Assembly: GCA_050258375.1 (NCBI GenBank) | Contig: JBLMYQ010000063.1 | Span: 10,929 to 74,928 of the forward strand | Source: JBLMYQ01 sp050258375 | GTDB lineage: Bacteria > Bacillota > Clostridia > Acetivibrionales > UBA4821 | Direction of reading: 5' to 3' | DNA length: 64,000 nt | Part shown: positions 1-8,476 of the stretch, piece after piece | Layout: every line of letters starts with the position of its first letter | Position numbering within the stretch: position 1 is the stretch's first letter | Program-made: the position numbers and the translations under genes | The notes under the pieces: generated by a model | Databases searched by the model: none | The model's input: only the letters and a program-made list of their open reading frames with translations | What the model was told of the DNA's origin: nothing

Positions 1-846
1 AAAGAAGCTGATTTGACTCCTGAACAAAAACAAATTGTAGGAGACAATCTGGTATTTGATTTTAATGCGGAAATCGCAGATAAAGACGGAAAAAAGGAAA
101 AAGTAAGCAATTTTACATCTGATATAGAAATCAAAGTACCTTACACGTTAAAAGAGGGAGAGAATCCTGAATTTGTAACGGTGTTCTTTATCAACGATAA
201 TGGTGAGCTTGAGAACAAGCAAGGAATATATGACGGCGAGACTAAGACTGTGAGCTTTAAGACAAGCCACTTTAGTAAATATTTAATCAAAGAGAATAAG
301 GTTTCGTTTGTGGATGTATCGAATGACCACTGGGCAAAAAATTGCATAGAAGTTCTTGCTGCGAAGGGAATAATAAGAGGCACAAACACAGCGGGATATG
401 CACCAGAAGCAAATGTTACGAGAGCAGAATTTGCTGCACTTTTAGTGAGGGTTTTCGAAATAAAAGAAGGAACGAACAAAGTAGAGTTTACAGATGTAAA
501 TAAAATGGATTGGTACAGCGAGGCAGTAAAAGCTGCGGCTAGTGCAGGAATTGTTATAGGGGATAATGGAAAGTTTGACCCGAATGCCAATATTAGTAGA
601 CAAGATATGGCTGTGATGCTTGCAAGAGCAGGTAAACTTTATAAAGGAATGAAGGATAAAACTGGTGCTGCAACACTAAATTTTACGGACAACAGTGAGA
701 TTAGCGATTATGCGCGAGGAAGTATCAGCGCAGTTGTGTACAATAAAATACTTTCAGGAAAACCAGGGAATATGTTTGAACCTAAAGCAAATGCCACGAG
801 AGCAGAGGCGGCGAAGATGATATATGGTATAATGAATTTGAAGTAG
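1..846 (+). CDS. S-layer homology (SLH) domain protein, C-terminal part
   Basis: The reading frame is open at the window's left edge, so the start is missing; an in-frame TTG at 13 is not a credible start. The visible 281 residues begin with a beta-rich segment ending in a HFSKYLI motif, which commonly precedes SLH modules. Three SLH repeats follow, each opening with FxDV/FTDN and closing with a TRAE or SRQD motif (about residues 105-155, 163-210 and 225-277). SLH triplets bind pyruvylated secondary cell-wall polymers, so this is a surface-anchored exported protein. The functional N-terminal part lies outside the window. A terminator follows, so it is the last gene of its transcript. SLH identity is certain; the role is unknown. 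Confidence 0.9.
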   Translation, partial: KEADLTPEQKQIVGDNLVFDFNAEIADKDGKKEKVSNFTSDIEIKVPYTLKEGENPEFVTVFFINDNGELENKQGIYDGETKTVSFKTSHFSKYLIKENKVSFVDVSNDHWAKNCIEVLAAKGIIRGTNTAGYAPEANVTRAEFAALLVRVFEIKEGTNKVEFTDVNKMDWYSEAVKAAASAGIVIGDNGKFDPNANISRQDMAVMLARAGKLYKGMKDKTGAATLNFTDNSEISDYARGSISAVVYNKILSGKPGNMFEPKANATRAEAAKMIYGIMNLK

Positions 847-882
847 GCTTGTTTTTGTAAATTTGTAATAAAAGAATACTTT

Positions 883-931
883 AAAAGCAGATATCACTGT
901 AGAAAAACTATAAGTGTTATCTGCTTTTTTA
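883..931 (+). terminator. Rho-independent terminator after SLH gene
   Basis: A stem of about 14 bp with one mismatch pairs AAGCAGATATCACT with AGTGTTATCTGCTT, followed by a T run. It lies 37 bases past the SLH stop codon. Confidence 0.85.
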
Positions 932-1023
932 TTGCCCTTAAAACCTCAAACTCAACACGCAAATGTTAAAAATATAACATAAGACAGCATAGCTGCGAAT
1001 AAAATTATTATTGTCTTGTATTT

Positions 1024-1113
1024 CATATAAAGTTAGAAGAGTCTGATGTAAAACAAGCACTGGGAAATGCACAAAGAGTAATAGAATTTATAGTAAATCT
1101 TAGGGGTTCTTAG
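1024..1113 (+). pseudogene. Possible C-terminal remnant of a small protein
   Basis: In the 340-base gap before era one frame reads as plausible helical protein (HIKLEESDVKQALGNAQRVI and on, ending NLRGS and TAG at 1111). No usable start or ribosome binding site lies upstream: a TAG occurs in frame near 1000, followed by a hydrophobic stretch. This may be the tail of a decayed gene or chance. The rest of the gap (931-1023) shows nothing else. Confidence 0.25.
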
Positions 1114-1185
1114 AAAATATTGATATTGAATTAAAAAGTTTGTGATATAATAATCACACAAATGAGAAATTGCGGAGGGAAACAA

Positions 1186-2079
1186 ATGGGTTTTAAATCT
1201 GGATTTGTAACCATAATAGGCAGACCGAATGTTGGGAAATCAACACTTTTAAATAAGCTTGCCGGAGAGAAGATTGCGATAATGTCGGACAAGCCGCAGA
1301 CTACAAGGAATTCAATAAAAGCTATAGTAACAGATAAGGATTATCAAATAGTTTTCATAGATACACCAGGAATACATAAACCAAAGCATAAGCTTGGCGA
1401 ATATATGGTTAAGTCTGCAACCGGTTCTATAGGCGACGTTGATGCGGTAATATTTGTTGTTGATGCATCGGATAAGGATACTGGTGGTGGAGACCAGTTT
1501 ATATTAGAAAAGCTTAAAAATGTAAAAATTCCTGTTTTACTTGTATTAAATAAAATTGATACTGTTAAAAAGGAAGAGCTTTTCGGAGTAATAAGCAGAA
1601 TGAAGGATTTATATAAATTCAGTTCGGTTATTCCGGTATCAGCAATGCAGGGAGATGGAACAGGTATTATACTGGATGAATTAAAAAAGATTATTCCGGA
1701 TGGACCTAAATTCTTTCCTGAAGATATGATTACAGATCAACCTGAGAGAATAATTGTAGCTGAAATTATCAGGGAAAAAGCACTTCATTTATTACAGGAG
1801 GAAGTACCGCACGGTATTGCGGTTGAAGTTATTTCCATGAAGGAAAGAGGAGACAAGGATATTGTAGATATTCAGGCGAATATCTACTGCGAGAAGGAAT
1901 CTCACAAGCCAATAGTTATTGGAAGCAAAGGGTCTATGTTAAAGGAAATAGGTAAGCGTGCAAGATTTGATATCGAGGTGTTCCTTGCAAGTAAGGTTTT
2001 TCTTGAATTATGGGTCAAGGTAAAAAAAGATTGGAAAGATAATGAAAACATGCTGAAAACACTGTTTGGTGATTATTAA
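1186..2079 (+). CDS. era: GTPase Era
   Basis: Era is an essential GTPase that binds the 3' end of 16S rRNA and assists 30S subunit assembly. The 297-residue product has the expected length. The G domain shows GRPNVGKST (G1), DTPGIH (G3) and NKID (G4). A C-terminal KH RNA-binding domain contains VIGSKGSMLKEIGKRAR. The frame could begin at ATG 1162, but GGAGGG at 1174-1179 sits six bases before ATG 1186 and gives the start MGFKSGFVTIIG usual for Era. It is followed by yqzL and recO, the order conserved in Firmicutes. Confidence 0.96.
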   Translation: MGFKSGFVTIIGRPNVGKSTLLNKLAGEKIAIMSDKPQTTRNSIKAIVTDKDYQIVFIDTPGIHKPKHKLGEYMVKSATGSIGDVDAVIFVVDASDKDTGGGDQFILEKLKNVKIPVLLVLNKIDTVKKEELFGVISRMKDLYKFSSVIPVSAMQGDGTGIILDELKKIIPDGPKFFPEDMITDQPERIIVAEIIREKALHLLQEEVPHGIAVEVISMKERGDKDIVDIQANIYCEKESHKPIVIGSKGSMLKEIGKRARFDIEVFLASKVFLELWVKVKKDWKDNENMLKTLFGDY

Positions 2080-2130
2080 TCAAAAATTTTCCCTGTATAT
2101 GTTTTGTTTATTTAGGGAAACTTTATTTTA

Positions 2131-2226
2131 GTGTAAGTTTAAAATGTAAAATCTAAAGTTGATAAATTTAAGCCTCTATGAGTTTAACTTTACATTTTAC
2201 ACTTTACACTGGATAAGCTTTACACT
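2131..2226. repeat. Inverted-repeat element rich in TTTACA/TGTAAA motifs
   Basis: The era-yqzL gap holds imperfect inverted arms. The left arm is 2131-2160 (GTGTAAGTTTAAAATGTAAA and on). The right arm is 2185-2209 (AACTTTACATTTTACACTTT and on). They can fold into one long hairpin. The right arm, read on the minus strand, closely matches a segment inside nfnB at 4396-4431, so this is a dispersed repeat rather than a terminator unique to era. A weaker hairpin (TTTCCCT 2088-2094 with AGGGAAA 2114-2120) precedes it. Confidence 0.6.
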
Positions 2227-2247
2227 AACGAAAGAGGGGGACCAGCC

Positions 2248-2367
2248 ATGATTACTGAAGTTGTTTGGAAAACCTTTGAAAAAACTGGAGACCTAAATGC
2301 CTACCTGCTTTTAAAAGAGATTGAAACCACCGATCCTGAAGGCAAAAAGGAAGAGAAGAAGGATTAA
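2248..2367 (+). CDS. yqzL: YqzL family small protein
   Basis: This 39-residue gene begins MITEVVWKTFEKTGDLNAYL and ends in a charged EGKKEEKKD tail. Its size, its sequence (the W-x-x-F-x-x-T-G-x-x-x-A-Y-L core) and its position between era and recO match the YqzL family of Firmicutes, whose function is not known. A GAGGGGG ribosome binding site at 2234-2240 lies seven bases before the ATG. The stop is 13 bases before recO, so the two are probably co-transcribed and perhaps translationally coupled. Confidence 0.85.
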   Translation: MITEVVWKTFEKTGDLNAYLLLKEIETTDPEGKKEEKKD

Positions 2368-2380
2368 TCGGAGAATTTCT

Positions 2381-3118
2381 ATGAACCTTATTAAGACACA
2401 AGGAATAGTTGTAGGAGAAAAAGCTGCAGGGGAAGCGGATAAAATTCTTACTATTTTCACTCAAAAACATGGAATGATAAAAGCGGCAGTCAAAGGTGCG
2501 TATAGACCTAAAAGCAGCATGATTGCCTCTTCACAGTTCCTTGTTTTTAGTGATTTTATTCTATATAAAGGAAAAGACTTATACAGACTTAGCAGCTGCG
2601 AAGTTATAGAACCTTTTTACAATATAAGAAATGATATCATAAAGCTTACATATGCTTCTTATGCAGTTGAATTAATCAAAGAAGTAATACACGAGAATAT
2701 GCAAAGCTACAGGGCTTTGCAATTGTTTCTGAATACACTTCATGCGATATCAAACTCTGGAAAATCCCTTGAAATGATAATAAGAGCTTATGAATTGAGG
2801 CTTATGTGTTTGTGTGGTTATAAGCCTCAAATTGATATTTGTGCTTCTTGTGGAAAGAATTCCGATAAGAAGTATTTCAGCTTTAGTCATAATGGATTGA
2901 TTTGTGAAGAATGCGGGCAGAATAAGAAGGATGTTGTTAGCGTATCAGAGCCAACGGTAAGTACAATAAAATACATAATCAAAGCAGAGGTAAAAAAGCT
3001 TTTTTCATTTAGTGTTTCTCAAATGGTTTTAAAGGAATTAAAGCTTATAAATGAGATATTTATTAAGGAAAAACTTGAAAAAGAATTCAAATCATTAAAA
3101 CTGCTTGAAAAAATCTAG
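2381..3118 (+). CDS. recO: DNA repair protein RecO
   Basis: RecO anneals single strands and works with RecR to load RecA onto SSB-coated DNA in recombinational repair. The product is 245 residues, the normal length. An N-terminal OB-fold (KTQGIVVGEKAAGEADKILT) is followed by a helical region and a four-cysteine zinc site, CASCGK then CEECGQ, near residues 149-180. The frame stays open upstream to 2321, but that stretch overlaps yqzL and encodes an unlikely Lys/Arg-rich leader. GGAG at 2370-2373 supports ATG 2381. Confidence 0.94.
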   Translation: MNLIKTQGIVVGEKAAGEADKILTIFTQKHGMIKAAVKGAYRPKSSMIASSQFLVFSDFILYKGKDLYRLSSCEVIEPFYNIRNDIIKLTYASYAVELIKEVIHENMQSYRALQLFLNTLHAISNSGKSLEMIIRAYELRLMCLCGYKPQIDICASCGKNSDKKYFSFSHNGLICEECGQNKKDVVSVSEPTVSTIKYIIKAEVKKLFSFSVSQMVLKELKLINEIFIKEKLEKEFKSLKLLEKI

Positions 3119-3179
3119 TCAATTTGCATAGATTATCAAATTGGAATATAATCAATCAAAGAAGAAAGGGGGCAGAGCA

Positions 3180-4025
3180 GTGAATAAAATTATAAAGAAA
3201 AAAATACTTGCTCCGGCAACCATTTTAATGGAAATAGAGAATCCAATGATAGCTTTAAAGGCTAACCCGGGTCAATTTATTATGCTGAGGGTTAGTGAGT
3301 ATGGAGAAAGGATTCCACTTACTATTTGCGATTATGATTCACAAAAAGGTATCATAACACTTATATTTCAAGAAATAGGAAAAACTACAAAGCTTTTAGG
3401 AGCATTAAATGAAGGTGATGAAATTCTGGACTTGGCAGGTCCCCTTGGAAATCCTACGGAAATACATAATCTAAAAAGAGTATTGGTAGTAGGAGGAGGG
3501 CTGGGAACTGCTCTTATATATTCTCAGGTAAAGCAAATGAATGCTAATGGAGCTAAGATTGATGTAATTATTGGGGCTCGCAGTGAAAGCTTGATTATAC
3601 TTGAAGAAGAATTAAACCCTTTTTGTGAGAATGTTTTTATTGCTACAGATGATGGTTCAAAAGGGCATAAAGGATTTGTTACTGATATAATTAAAAAATT
3701 AATTGAAGAAGGAAATAAGTATGACAGAATATTTGCAGTCGGTCCATTAATAATGATGAAGGTTGTAAGCAATTTGACGAAACAATATGGAGTGCCAACC
3801 ACAGTTAGCATGAATCCTATCATGATAGATGGAACAGGTATGTGCGGTGGATGCAGACTTACAGTTGGTGATGAAACAAAATTTGCATGTGTAGATGGAC
3901 CGGAGTTTGATGGACATCTTGTAGATTTTGATGAAGCAATGAAAAGACAAGCTATATATAAAAATGAGGAAAAAATTTCATTAGACAATCACATATGCAG
4001 ATTGGGAGGGAATGCCAATGCCTAA
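3180..4025 (+). CDS. nfnA: NfnA: small subunit of NADH-dependent reduced ferredoxin:NADP+ oxidoreductase
   Basis: NfnA is the FAD and [2Fe-2S] subunit of the electron-bifurcating NfnAB complex, which links NADPH, NADH and ferredoxin pools in anaerobes. The 281-residue protein has a ferredoxin-reductase-like FAD domain (ERIPLTICDYD), an NAD-binding domain (VVGGGLGTALIYSQ), and C-terminal cluster cysteines in MCGGCRLTVGDETKFACVDG. The GTG start at 3180 follows AAAGGGGG at the right distance. The upstream ATG at 3141 lacks a ribosome site. The stop overlaps the nfnB start by eight bases, the usual arrangement. The same architecture occurs in sulfide dehydrogenase (SudB) and PyrK; the nfnB partner favours NfnA. 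Confidence 0.88.
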   Translation: MNKIIKKKILAPATILMEIENPMIALKANPGQFIMLRVSEYGERIPLTICDYDSQKGIITLIFQEIGKTTKLLGALNEGDEILDLAGPLGNPTEIHNLKRVLVVGGGLGTALIYSQVKQMNANGAKIDVIIGARSESLIILEEELNPFCENVFIATDDGSKGHKGFVTDIIKKLIEEGNKYDRIFAVGPLIMMKVVSNLTKQYGVPTTVSMNPIMIDGTGMCGGCRLTVGDETKFACVDGPEFDGHLVDFDEAMKRQAIYKNEEKISLDNHICRLGGNANA

Positions 4026-5460
4026 TCTATCACCCAATAAGGTATATATGCCGGTGCAAGAGCCGTCCGAGAGAAAAAATAACTTTAAGGAAGTTGCAAT
4101 TGGCTATACATATGAACAAGCAAGAGAAGAAGCTGAAAGATGCTTGCACTGCAGCAATAGTCCCTGCGTTCAGGGCTGCCCAGTTAATGTTCAAATTCCG
4201 GAATTTATAAATTTAATAAAAGAAAATAAAATTGACGAGGCATATTCCAAGATTCTTGAAACTAATAGTTTGCCTGCAGTATGTGGCAGGGTTTGTCCCC
4301 AGGAGAATCAATGCGAAAAGTTCTGTGTTAGAGGGAAAAAAGGTGAACCGGTTGCCGTAGGAAGATTAGAGAGATTCGCAGCAGACAACGGGAAACAGTG
4401 TAAAATGGAAAGTGTAAAGTGTAAAGTTAACAACTCAGAAATCCAAACCCAAAATTTAGAAAAGCAAATCAACTATCAACCTAGTGAAGCCAAAGTAGCT
4501 ATTATTGGCTCGGGGCCGGCTGGATTAACTTGCGCCGGAGATCTTGTAAAGATGGGATATAAGGTTACTATATTTGAAGCCTTTCATGTTCCTGGTGGGG
4601 TTATGGTTTATGGAATTCCCGAGTTCAGGCTTCCTAAAAAGATTGTTCAGAAGGAAATAGACAATCTGAAAAGTCTTGGCGTAGAAATTAAAACCAATAT
4701 GGTTATTGGAAGGATACTTAATATTGATGACCTGTTTGAAATGGGCTTTTCCGCTGTTTTTATTGGCTCAGGTGCCGGACTCCCAATGTTCATGAAGATT
4801 CCCGGAGAAAATTTAAACGGCGTAATGTCTGCAAATGAGTTTCTTACACGGGTTAACCTGATGAAAGCATATATGTTCCCTGAAGCAGATTCGCCTGTAA
4901 AGGTAGGGAAAAAAGTTGCAGTTGTTGGTGGAGGAAATGTTGCAATGGACGCTGCACGATGTGCATTACGACTTGGGGCTGAAAAGGTTTACATTATATA
5001 CAGGCGTTCAGATAAAGAAATGCCAGCTAGGCATGAAGAGGTTGAACATGCCCAAGAAGAAGGAATAGAATTCAGATTTCTAACCAATCCGGTTAAAATT
5101 ATTGGCAATCAGGACGGTTGGGCTGCGGGAATAGAGTGTGTAGAAATGGAGCTTGGAGAACCTGATTTAACAGGAAGAAGAAAGCCTATAGAAAAAGCAG
5201 ATTCAAATTTTGTGATTGATGCAGATACGATAATAATGGCTATCGGTACTACTCCAAATCCCATTATTTCAGATACGGCTAAGAATATTAAGAAAACTCC
5301 AAAGGGTGGGATATTCGCTGAAGAGGAAACGGGTAAGACAAGTAGAGAAGGAGTTTATGCCGGAGGAGATATTGTAACTGGCGCAGCCACAGTAATCCTT
5401 GCGATGGGGGCGGGGAAGAAGGCAGCCAAGGCTATTGATGAGTATATAAAGAAAAAATAA
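4018..5460 (+). CDS. nfnB: NfnB: large subunit of NADH-dependent reduced ferredoxin:NADP+ oxidoreductase (GltA type)
   Basis: NfnB carries two [4Fe-4S] clusters and the bifurcating FAD and binds NADPH. The 480-residue protein shows the N-terminal cluster motifs CLHCSNSPCVQGCP and CGRVCPQENQCEKFC, the FAD fingerprint IIGSGPAGLTCAG, the NADPH fingerprint VVGGGNVAMDAARCA, and a C-terminal GGDIVTGAATVILAMGAGKKAA. ATG 4018 is preferred to ATG 4012, because GGGAGGG ends at 4010, one base before 4012. Between the cluster domain and the FAD domain there is an unusual hydrophilic stretch of about 30 residues (128-158), encoded by a repeat-like DNA segment at 4396-4431. The reading frame is intact, so the enzyme is probably functional. 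Confidence 0.9.
   Translation: MPNLSPNKVYMPVQEPSERKNNFKEVAIGYTYEQAREEAERCLHCSNSPCVQGCPVNVQIPEFINLIKENKIDEAYSKILETNSLPAVCGRVCPQENQCEKFCVRGKKGEPVAVGRLERFAADNGKQCKMESVKCKVNNSEIQTQNLEKQINYQPSEAKVAIIGSGPAGLTCAGDLVKMGYKVTIFEAFHVPGGVMVYGIPEFRLPKKIVQKEIDNLKSLGVEIKTNMVIGRILNIDDLFEMGFSAVFIGSGAGLPMFMKIPGENLNGVMSANEFLTRVNLMKAYMFPEADSPVKVGKKVAVVGGGNVAMDAARCALRLGAEKVYIIYRRSDKEMPARHEEVEHAQEEGIEFRFLTNPVKIIGNQDGWAAGIECVEMELGEPDLTGRRKPIEKADSNFVIDADTIIMAIGTTPNPIISDTAKNIKKTPKGGIFAEEETGKTSREGVYAGGDIVTGAATVILAMGAGKKAAKAIDEYIKKK
4396..4431 (+). repeat. Dispersed repeat inserted in frame inside nfnB
   Basis: The segment contains AGTGTAAAGTGTAAAGTTAA, almost the reverse complement of the right arm of the intergenic element at 2185-2209. 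It adds residues CKMESVKCKVN to a linker between two domains without breaking the frame. Confidence 0.6.
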
Positions 5461-5482
5461 AACGGCATAGCCGTTTTTATTT
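5459..5482 (+). terminator. Rho-independent terminator after nfnB
   Basis: AAAACGGC-ATA-GCCGTTTT stem-loop followed by TTATTTTTTC. It lies directly after the nfnB stop and also ends at the convergent gene on the minus strand. Confidence 0.85.
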
Positions 5483-5484
5483 TT

Positions 5485-5754
5485 TCAACTTACATTTGTT
5501 TTTAAAATATTATCCATAACCAGACTACCAATTATCACTTCTGCAAATATATTGACGCTTGCTTTCATTAATGCAATGCAATTATTCATTAATGCATTGC
5601 TGTTAATAAAAATATTGTTGCAGTAATAAACTATGCCGGAAAAAACAAATAGGAGAATAGAAATCAAAGTGCCATAAACGATTATGAGCTTAGACAGTTT
5701 TTCCATATTTGAAAGCTGTTTTGCAACCCTATCTATAATATTATTATTCTTCAT
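5485..5754 (-). CDS. Small membrane protein of unknown function
   Basis: This is an 89-residue protein starting MKNNNIIDRVAKQLSNMEKL. One clear hydrophobic segment lies near residues 22-46 (LIIVYGTLISILLFVFSGIV). A second, weaker one lies near 60-80 (ALMKASVNIFAEVIIGSLVM). The frame runs upstream to 5799, but GAGGG seven bases before ATG 5754 decides the start. I do not recognise a family. It is transcribed towards nfnB and separated from the MATE gene by about 150 bases of AT-rich DNA. Confidence 0.6.
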   Translation of the reverse strand: MKNNNIIDRVAKQLSNMEKLSKLIIVYGTLISILLFVFSGIVYYCNNIFINSNALMNNCIALMKASVNIFAEVIIGSLVMDNILKTNVS

Positions 5755-5905
5755 TGAGAACCCTCGAATTATATTATTATCTGTCTTAATACTTATCATT
5801 TAAAAGGTAGCAATTTTGTTGATTTTAATCTGAAAACTTACCTTAGTATATATATATGTTAACATAATACCGTGAGACATTCAAATTATAGATTCTGGAA
5901 AAGGC

Positions 5906-7315
5906 TTAAGGAATGCGCTCTATGGCTATTTTCCGTTCCCATTTCCCAAACTGGAAATATAAGCTGCTCAGTACAGCTGATATTATAAAGCCAATTGTAG
6001 TGCCCAGCCATATGCCTGAGCTTTGAAGCAATGTATATTGAGAAAGCAGCCAGGCAAGGGGTATCCTAAAAAGCCAGAATGATAATATAGCAAATATCAT
6101 AGGGGGTATAGTATCACCAGCCCCCTGAAGGGCTCCGTTGGTTACAAATATTAGAGATATGCCAATGTATCCGATAGAAATAATCTTTAAATAAGCAGTT
6201 CCTTCTGCGATGATTAGTTGAAGCTGATCCTGCGGAATCGAAGGATTGTTAAGGAAGAAAAGAACGATTTCCTTTGGGAATAAATAAAATAATAGTATTA
6301 TAAAAGAAGTCATACAAAGAGAAAGAAAGCTTGCAACCTTAACGGTTGATAATACTCTATCCTTTTTGCCTGCCCCCAGATTTTGACCGGTAAGTGCCGT
6401 TACGGCCATACCTATTGCCATTGAAGGCATAAAGCATAAGCTATCAAGTCTCGAACCTATTCCAAAAACGGCAATTGTTGCAATGCCAAAGCCAGCAACT
6501 ATTCTGGTAAGAACCAAGACCCCTGTTGATACAATAATCTGTTGAAAGCCGGAGGGTAATCCTATTAAAATCATCTTTTTTATCAAGTCAGAATCAAATT
6601 TAAAATTTTTGAAGTTTTTGATATTTAAAACTCCTTGTTTGTGTAAGAGCTTTAAAGCAAAAATGAAAGAGAATATTTGAGCAATTATGGTGGCAATTGC
6701 AGAACCGTTGATTCCCATTTTAGGGAAAAAACCAAGTCCGAGAATTAGTAATGGATCTAAAACAAGGTTAATAATTACTGCTAATGAAAGAAACTTCAAC
6801 GGGGTCCAGGAATCACCTAATCCCCTAAGAAGAGAGCTTATAAGATTAAACCCAAACATGAAAACCATACCTAAAAGGGTCACAATGAGATAACTTGAAG
6901 CAAGATTAAATATTTGAGGCATTTTTGCAGGATTAATTGCTATAGAAAGTATAGCTTTATTGAAAATAATTCCGAGTATTGTCAATATTAAGGATAATAA
7001 AAATGTTAGAACAAATGAATTTTCGATTATGGTTTCTAGTATTTCATTATTGCCTGCACCCTTGTGCTGTGCAACTAAAGCAGTAGCTGCTATTGAAATA
7101 CCAAAAGCAAAAGAAAGAAGTATGAAAACAATAGGAAAAGTAAGGGTGACGGCGCTAAAAGCTTCTGTTCCCAAAAACCTTCCTATCCAGAAAGCATTTA
7201 TCATTTGCTGTATTAGCTGAAGAATGTTTCCTATAAGCAAAGGCATTGCAAAAGTTATTATTAGCTTTAAAATGCTTCCTTGAGTAAGATCTTTTCCAAA
7301 ATTATTATTTTTCAT
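5906..7315 (-). CDS. MATE family multidrug/Na+ efflux transporter
   Basis: MATE proteins export drugs or metabolites using Na+ or H+ gradients. The 469-residue product has about twelve hydrophobic segments in two related halves. It shows typical MATE features: an N-terminal GNILQLIQQMINAFWIGRFLG, and AVTALTGQNLGAGKKDR in the second half. The length is normal for the NorM/DinF group. An AAAGGA ribosome site lies about 11 bases upstream of the ATG. It appears monocistronic; the rpsT terminator separates it from the upstream gene. The substrate cannot be told from the sequence. Confidence 0.9.
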   Translation of the reverse strand: MKNNNFGKDLTQGSILKLIITFAMPLLIGNILQLIQQMINAFWIGRFLGTEAFSAVTLTFPIVFILLSFAFGISIAATALVAQHKGAGNNEILETIIENSFVLTFLLSLILTILGIIFNKAILSIAINPAKMPQIFNLASSYLIVTLLGMVFMFGFNLISSLLRGLGDSWTPLKFLSLAVIINLVLDPLLILGLGFFPKMGINGSAIATIIAQIFSFIFALKLLHKQGVLNIKNFKNFKFDSDLIKKMILIGLPSGFQQIIVSTGVLVLTRIVAGFGIATIAVFGIGSRLDSLCFMPSMAIGMAVTALTGQNLGAGKKDRVLSTVKVASFLSLCMTSFIILLFYLFPKEIVLFFLNNPSIPQDQLQLIIAEGTAYLKIISIGYIGISLIFVTNGALQGAGDTIPPMIFAILSFWLFRIPLAWLLSQYTLLQSSGIWLGTTIGFIISAVLSSLYFQFGKWERKIAIERIP

Positions 7316-7387
7316 TTAATTCATTTCCTTTTATATAGTATTGATTATTATTTCCTTAATAGTAAATTAAACTCAATATTGAAAAAC

Positions 7388-7415
7388 AAAAAACGTACAC
7401 TCGTACGTTTTTATT
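7388..7415 (-). terminator. Rho-independent terminator after rpsT
   Basis: AAAAACGTAC-ACTC-GTACGTTTTT perfect hairpin with A and T tracts on both sides. It lies about 90 bases past the rpsT stop and before the MATE gene start. Confidence 0.8.
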
Positions 7416-7504
7416 TTTCTCTTAAAAAATTAGGCACGTTCTCACCAAAGTCCTGCTATGATGTTGCTTTATCAAAAGCAATATCTGTGGATTTGGGAGC
7501 GTAT

Positions 7505-7768
7505 TTATTTAACTTGATTAAGTTTTTTAGCAATAGCTGATTTTTTCCTGCTGGCTGTGTTCTTATGAAGAACGCCTTTTGCAACTGCCTTATCAATGCT
7601 CTTTGTTGCTGAAACAAGCATATCAGCTGCTTTTTTTGTATCTTTTTCTTTAACAGCTTCATCAAACTTTTTAAGCTGAGTTTTTAGACCTGTTTTTACT
7701 ATTGCATTTTGCAGAGTTTTTGTTTCGGTTATTTTAACTCTTTTTATTGCTGATTTAATGTTTGGCAA
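7505..7768 (-). CDS. rpsT: 30S ribosomal protein S20
   Basis: S20 is a primary 16S rRNA-binding protein of the 30S subunit. The 87-residue, Lys-rich helical product begins MPNIKSAIKRVKITETKTLQ and contains HKNTASRKKSAIAKKL, the characteristic C-terminal signature. It starts at TTG, preceded by GGGGAGGTG. TTG starts are known for S20 in other bacteria and help its autoregulation. A well-formed promoter lies about 55 bases upstream of the start, and a terminator lies downstream, so it forms its own transcript. Confidence 0.97.
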   Translation of the reverse strand: MPNIKSAIKRVKITETKTLQNAIVKTGLKTQLKKFDEAVKEKDTKKAADMLVSATKSIDKAVAKGVLHKNTASRKKSAIAKKLNQVK

Positions 7769-7823
7769 TTATTTTCACCTCCCCGATCATATTGCTTTCG
7801 AAATACCACAGTTCATGCAAAAT

Positions 7824-7852
7824 ATTTTAACATGATGAATAAAATAATGCAA
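7824..7852 (-). promoter_or_regulatory. Sigma-A-type promoter for rpsT
   Basis: On the minus strand TTGCAT (7847-7852) and TAAAAT (7824-7829) are spaced by 17 bases, about 55 bases upstream of the rpsT start codon. Confidence 0.65.
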
Positions 7853-7918
7853 GAAATATTAGCCAAATTAAACACTATAAATCGAAAAAAGGTGAAAAGC
7901 AGCTTTTGGTTGTAGTGC

Positions 7919-8476
7919 TTAACCTAAAACAGCTTCATATTCGAAGGTTTTATCCCCTGAAGTAATTGATTTTATTTTATTAAGCTGAAGGACCTTCGCA
8001 CCAACTAGCTCAACGGCTCTTCTAAAGTATCCTACTACAGTATACTCAAAATAAAGATGCGCTGCCGGTAAATCTAAACCTTTAATAATACATTTGTTGC
8101 CTTCCACTTTTGCTTCAAAGCGCCCGCAATCAATATAATATGCTTTAAATACCAATGGGAGTTTTGTTGATACGAAATCCGCTACATTTCCCGAGGCAAG
8201 ATAAGGCTTATAAGGACCTTCTGTTAATGAAAATTGAGCGGATTGGGCACCCATCTCCCAAAATACGTTAATGTTGCCATTGTAGAACTCTCTGACTATT
8301 TCATCCTGAAGCTTTAAAAAATCATCTAATGGAATAAGTGTTGTTGATAAAATGCTTCCTGAGAAATAAGGTATTTTTTGTGCAACTTTTGCAATAAATT
8401 TATCCCAGGTTTCTTGACCATATTTTTTTATTAACCCATCTCTTCTTGCAATGAAAGCGATACCTTTAACTTGCAT
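7919..8476 (-). CDS. Conserved hypothetical protein, possibly DUF2378/TIGR02265-like
   Basis: This is a 185-residue cytosolic protein with no signal peptide or membrane segment. It opens MQVKGIAFIARRDGLIKKYG, has FWEMGAQSAQFSLTEGPYKP in the middle, and ends in beta-strand-rich sequence. The V-x-G-x-x-F-x-x-R start and the E-M-G core recall DUF2378 proteins best known in myxobacteria, but this is a weak resemblance. AAAGGAGGAG eight bases upstream fixes the ATG at 8476. It is divergent from fapR across 270 bases. No function is assigned. Confidence 0.65.
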   Translation of the reverse strand: MQVKGIAFIARRDGLIKKYGQETWDKFIAKVAQKIPYFSGSILSTTLIPLDDFLKLQDEIVREFYNGNINVFWEMGAQSAQFSLTEGPYKPYLASGNVADFVSTKLPLVFKAYYIDCGRFEAKVEGNKCIIKGLDLPAAHLYFEYTVVGYFRRAVELVGAKVLQLNKIKSITSGDKTFEYEAVLG

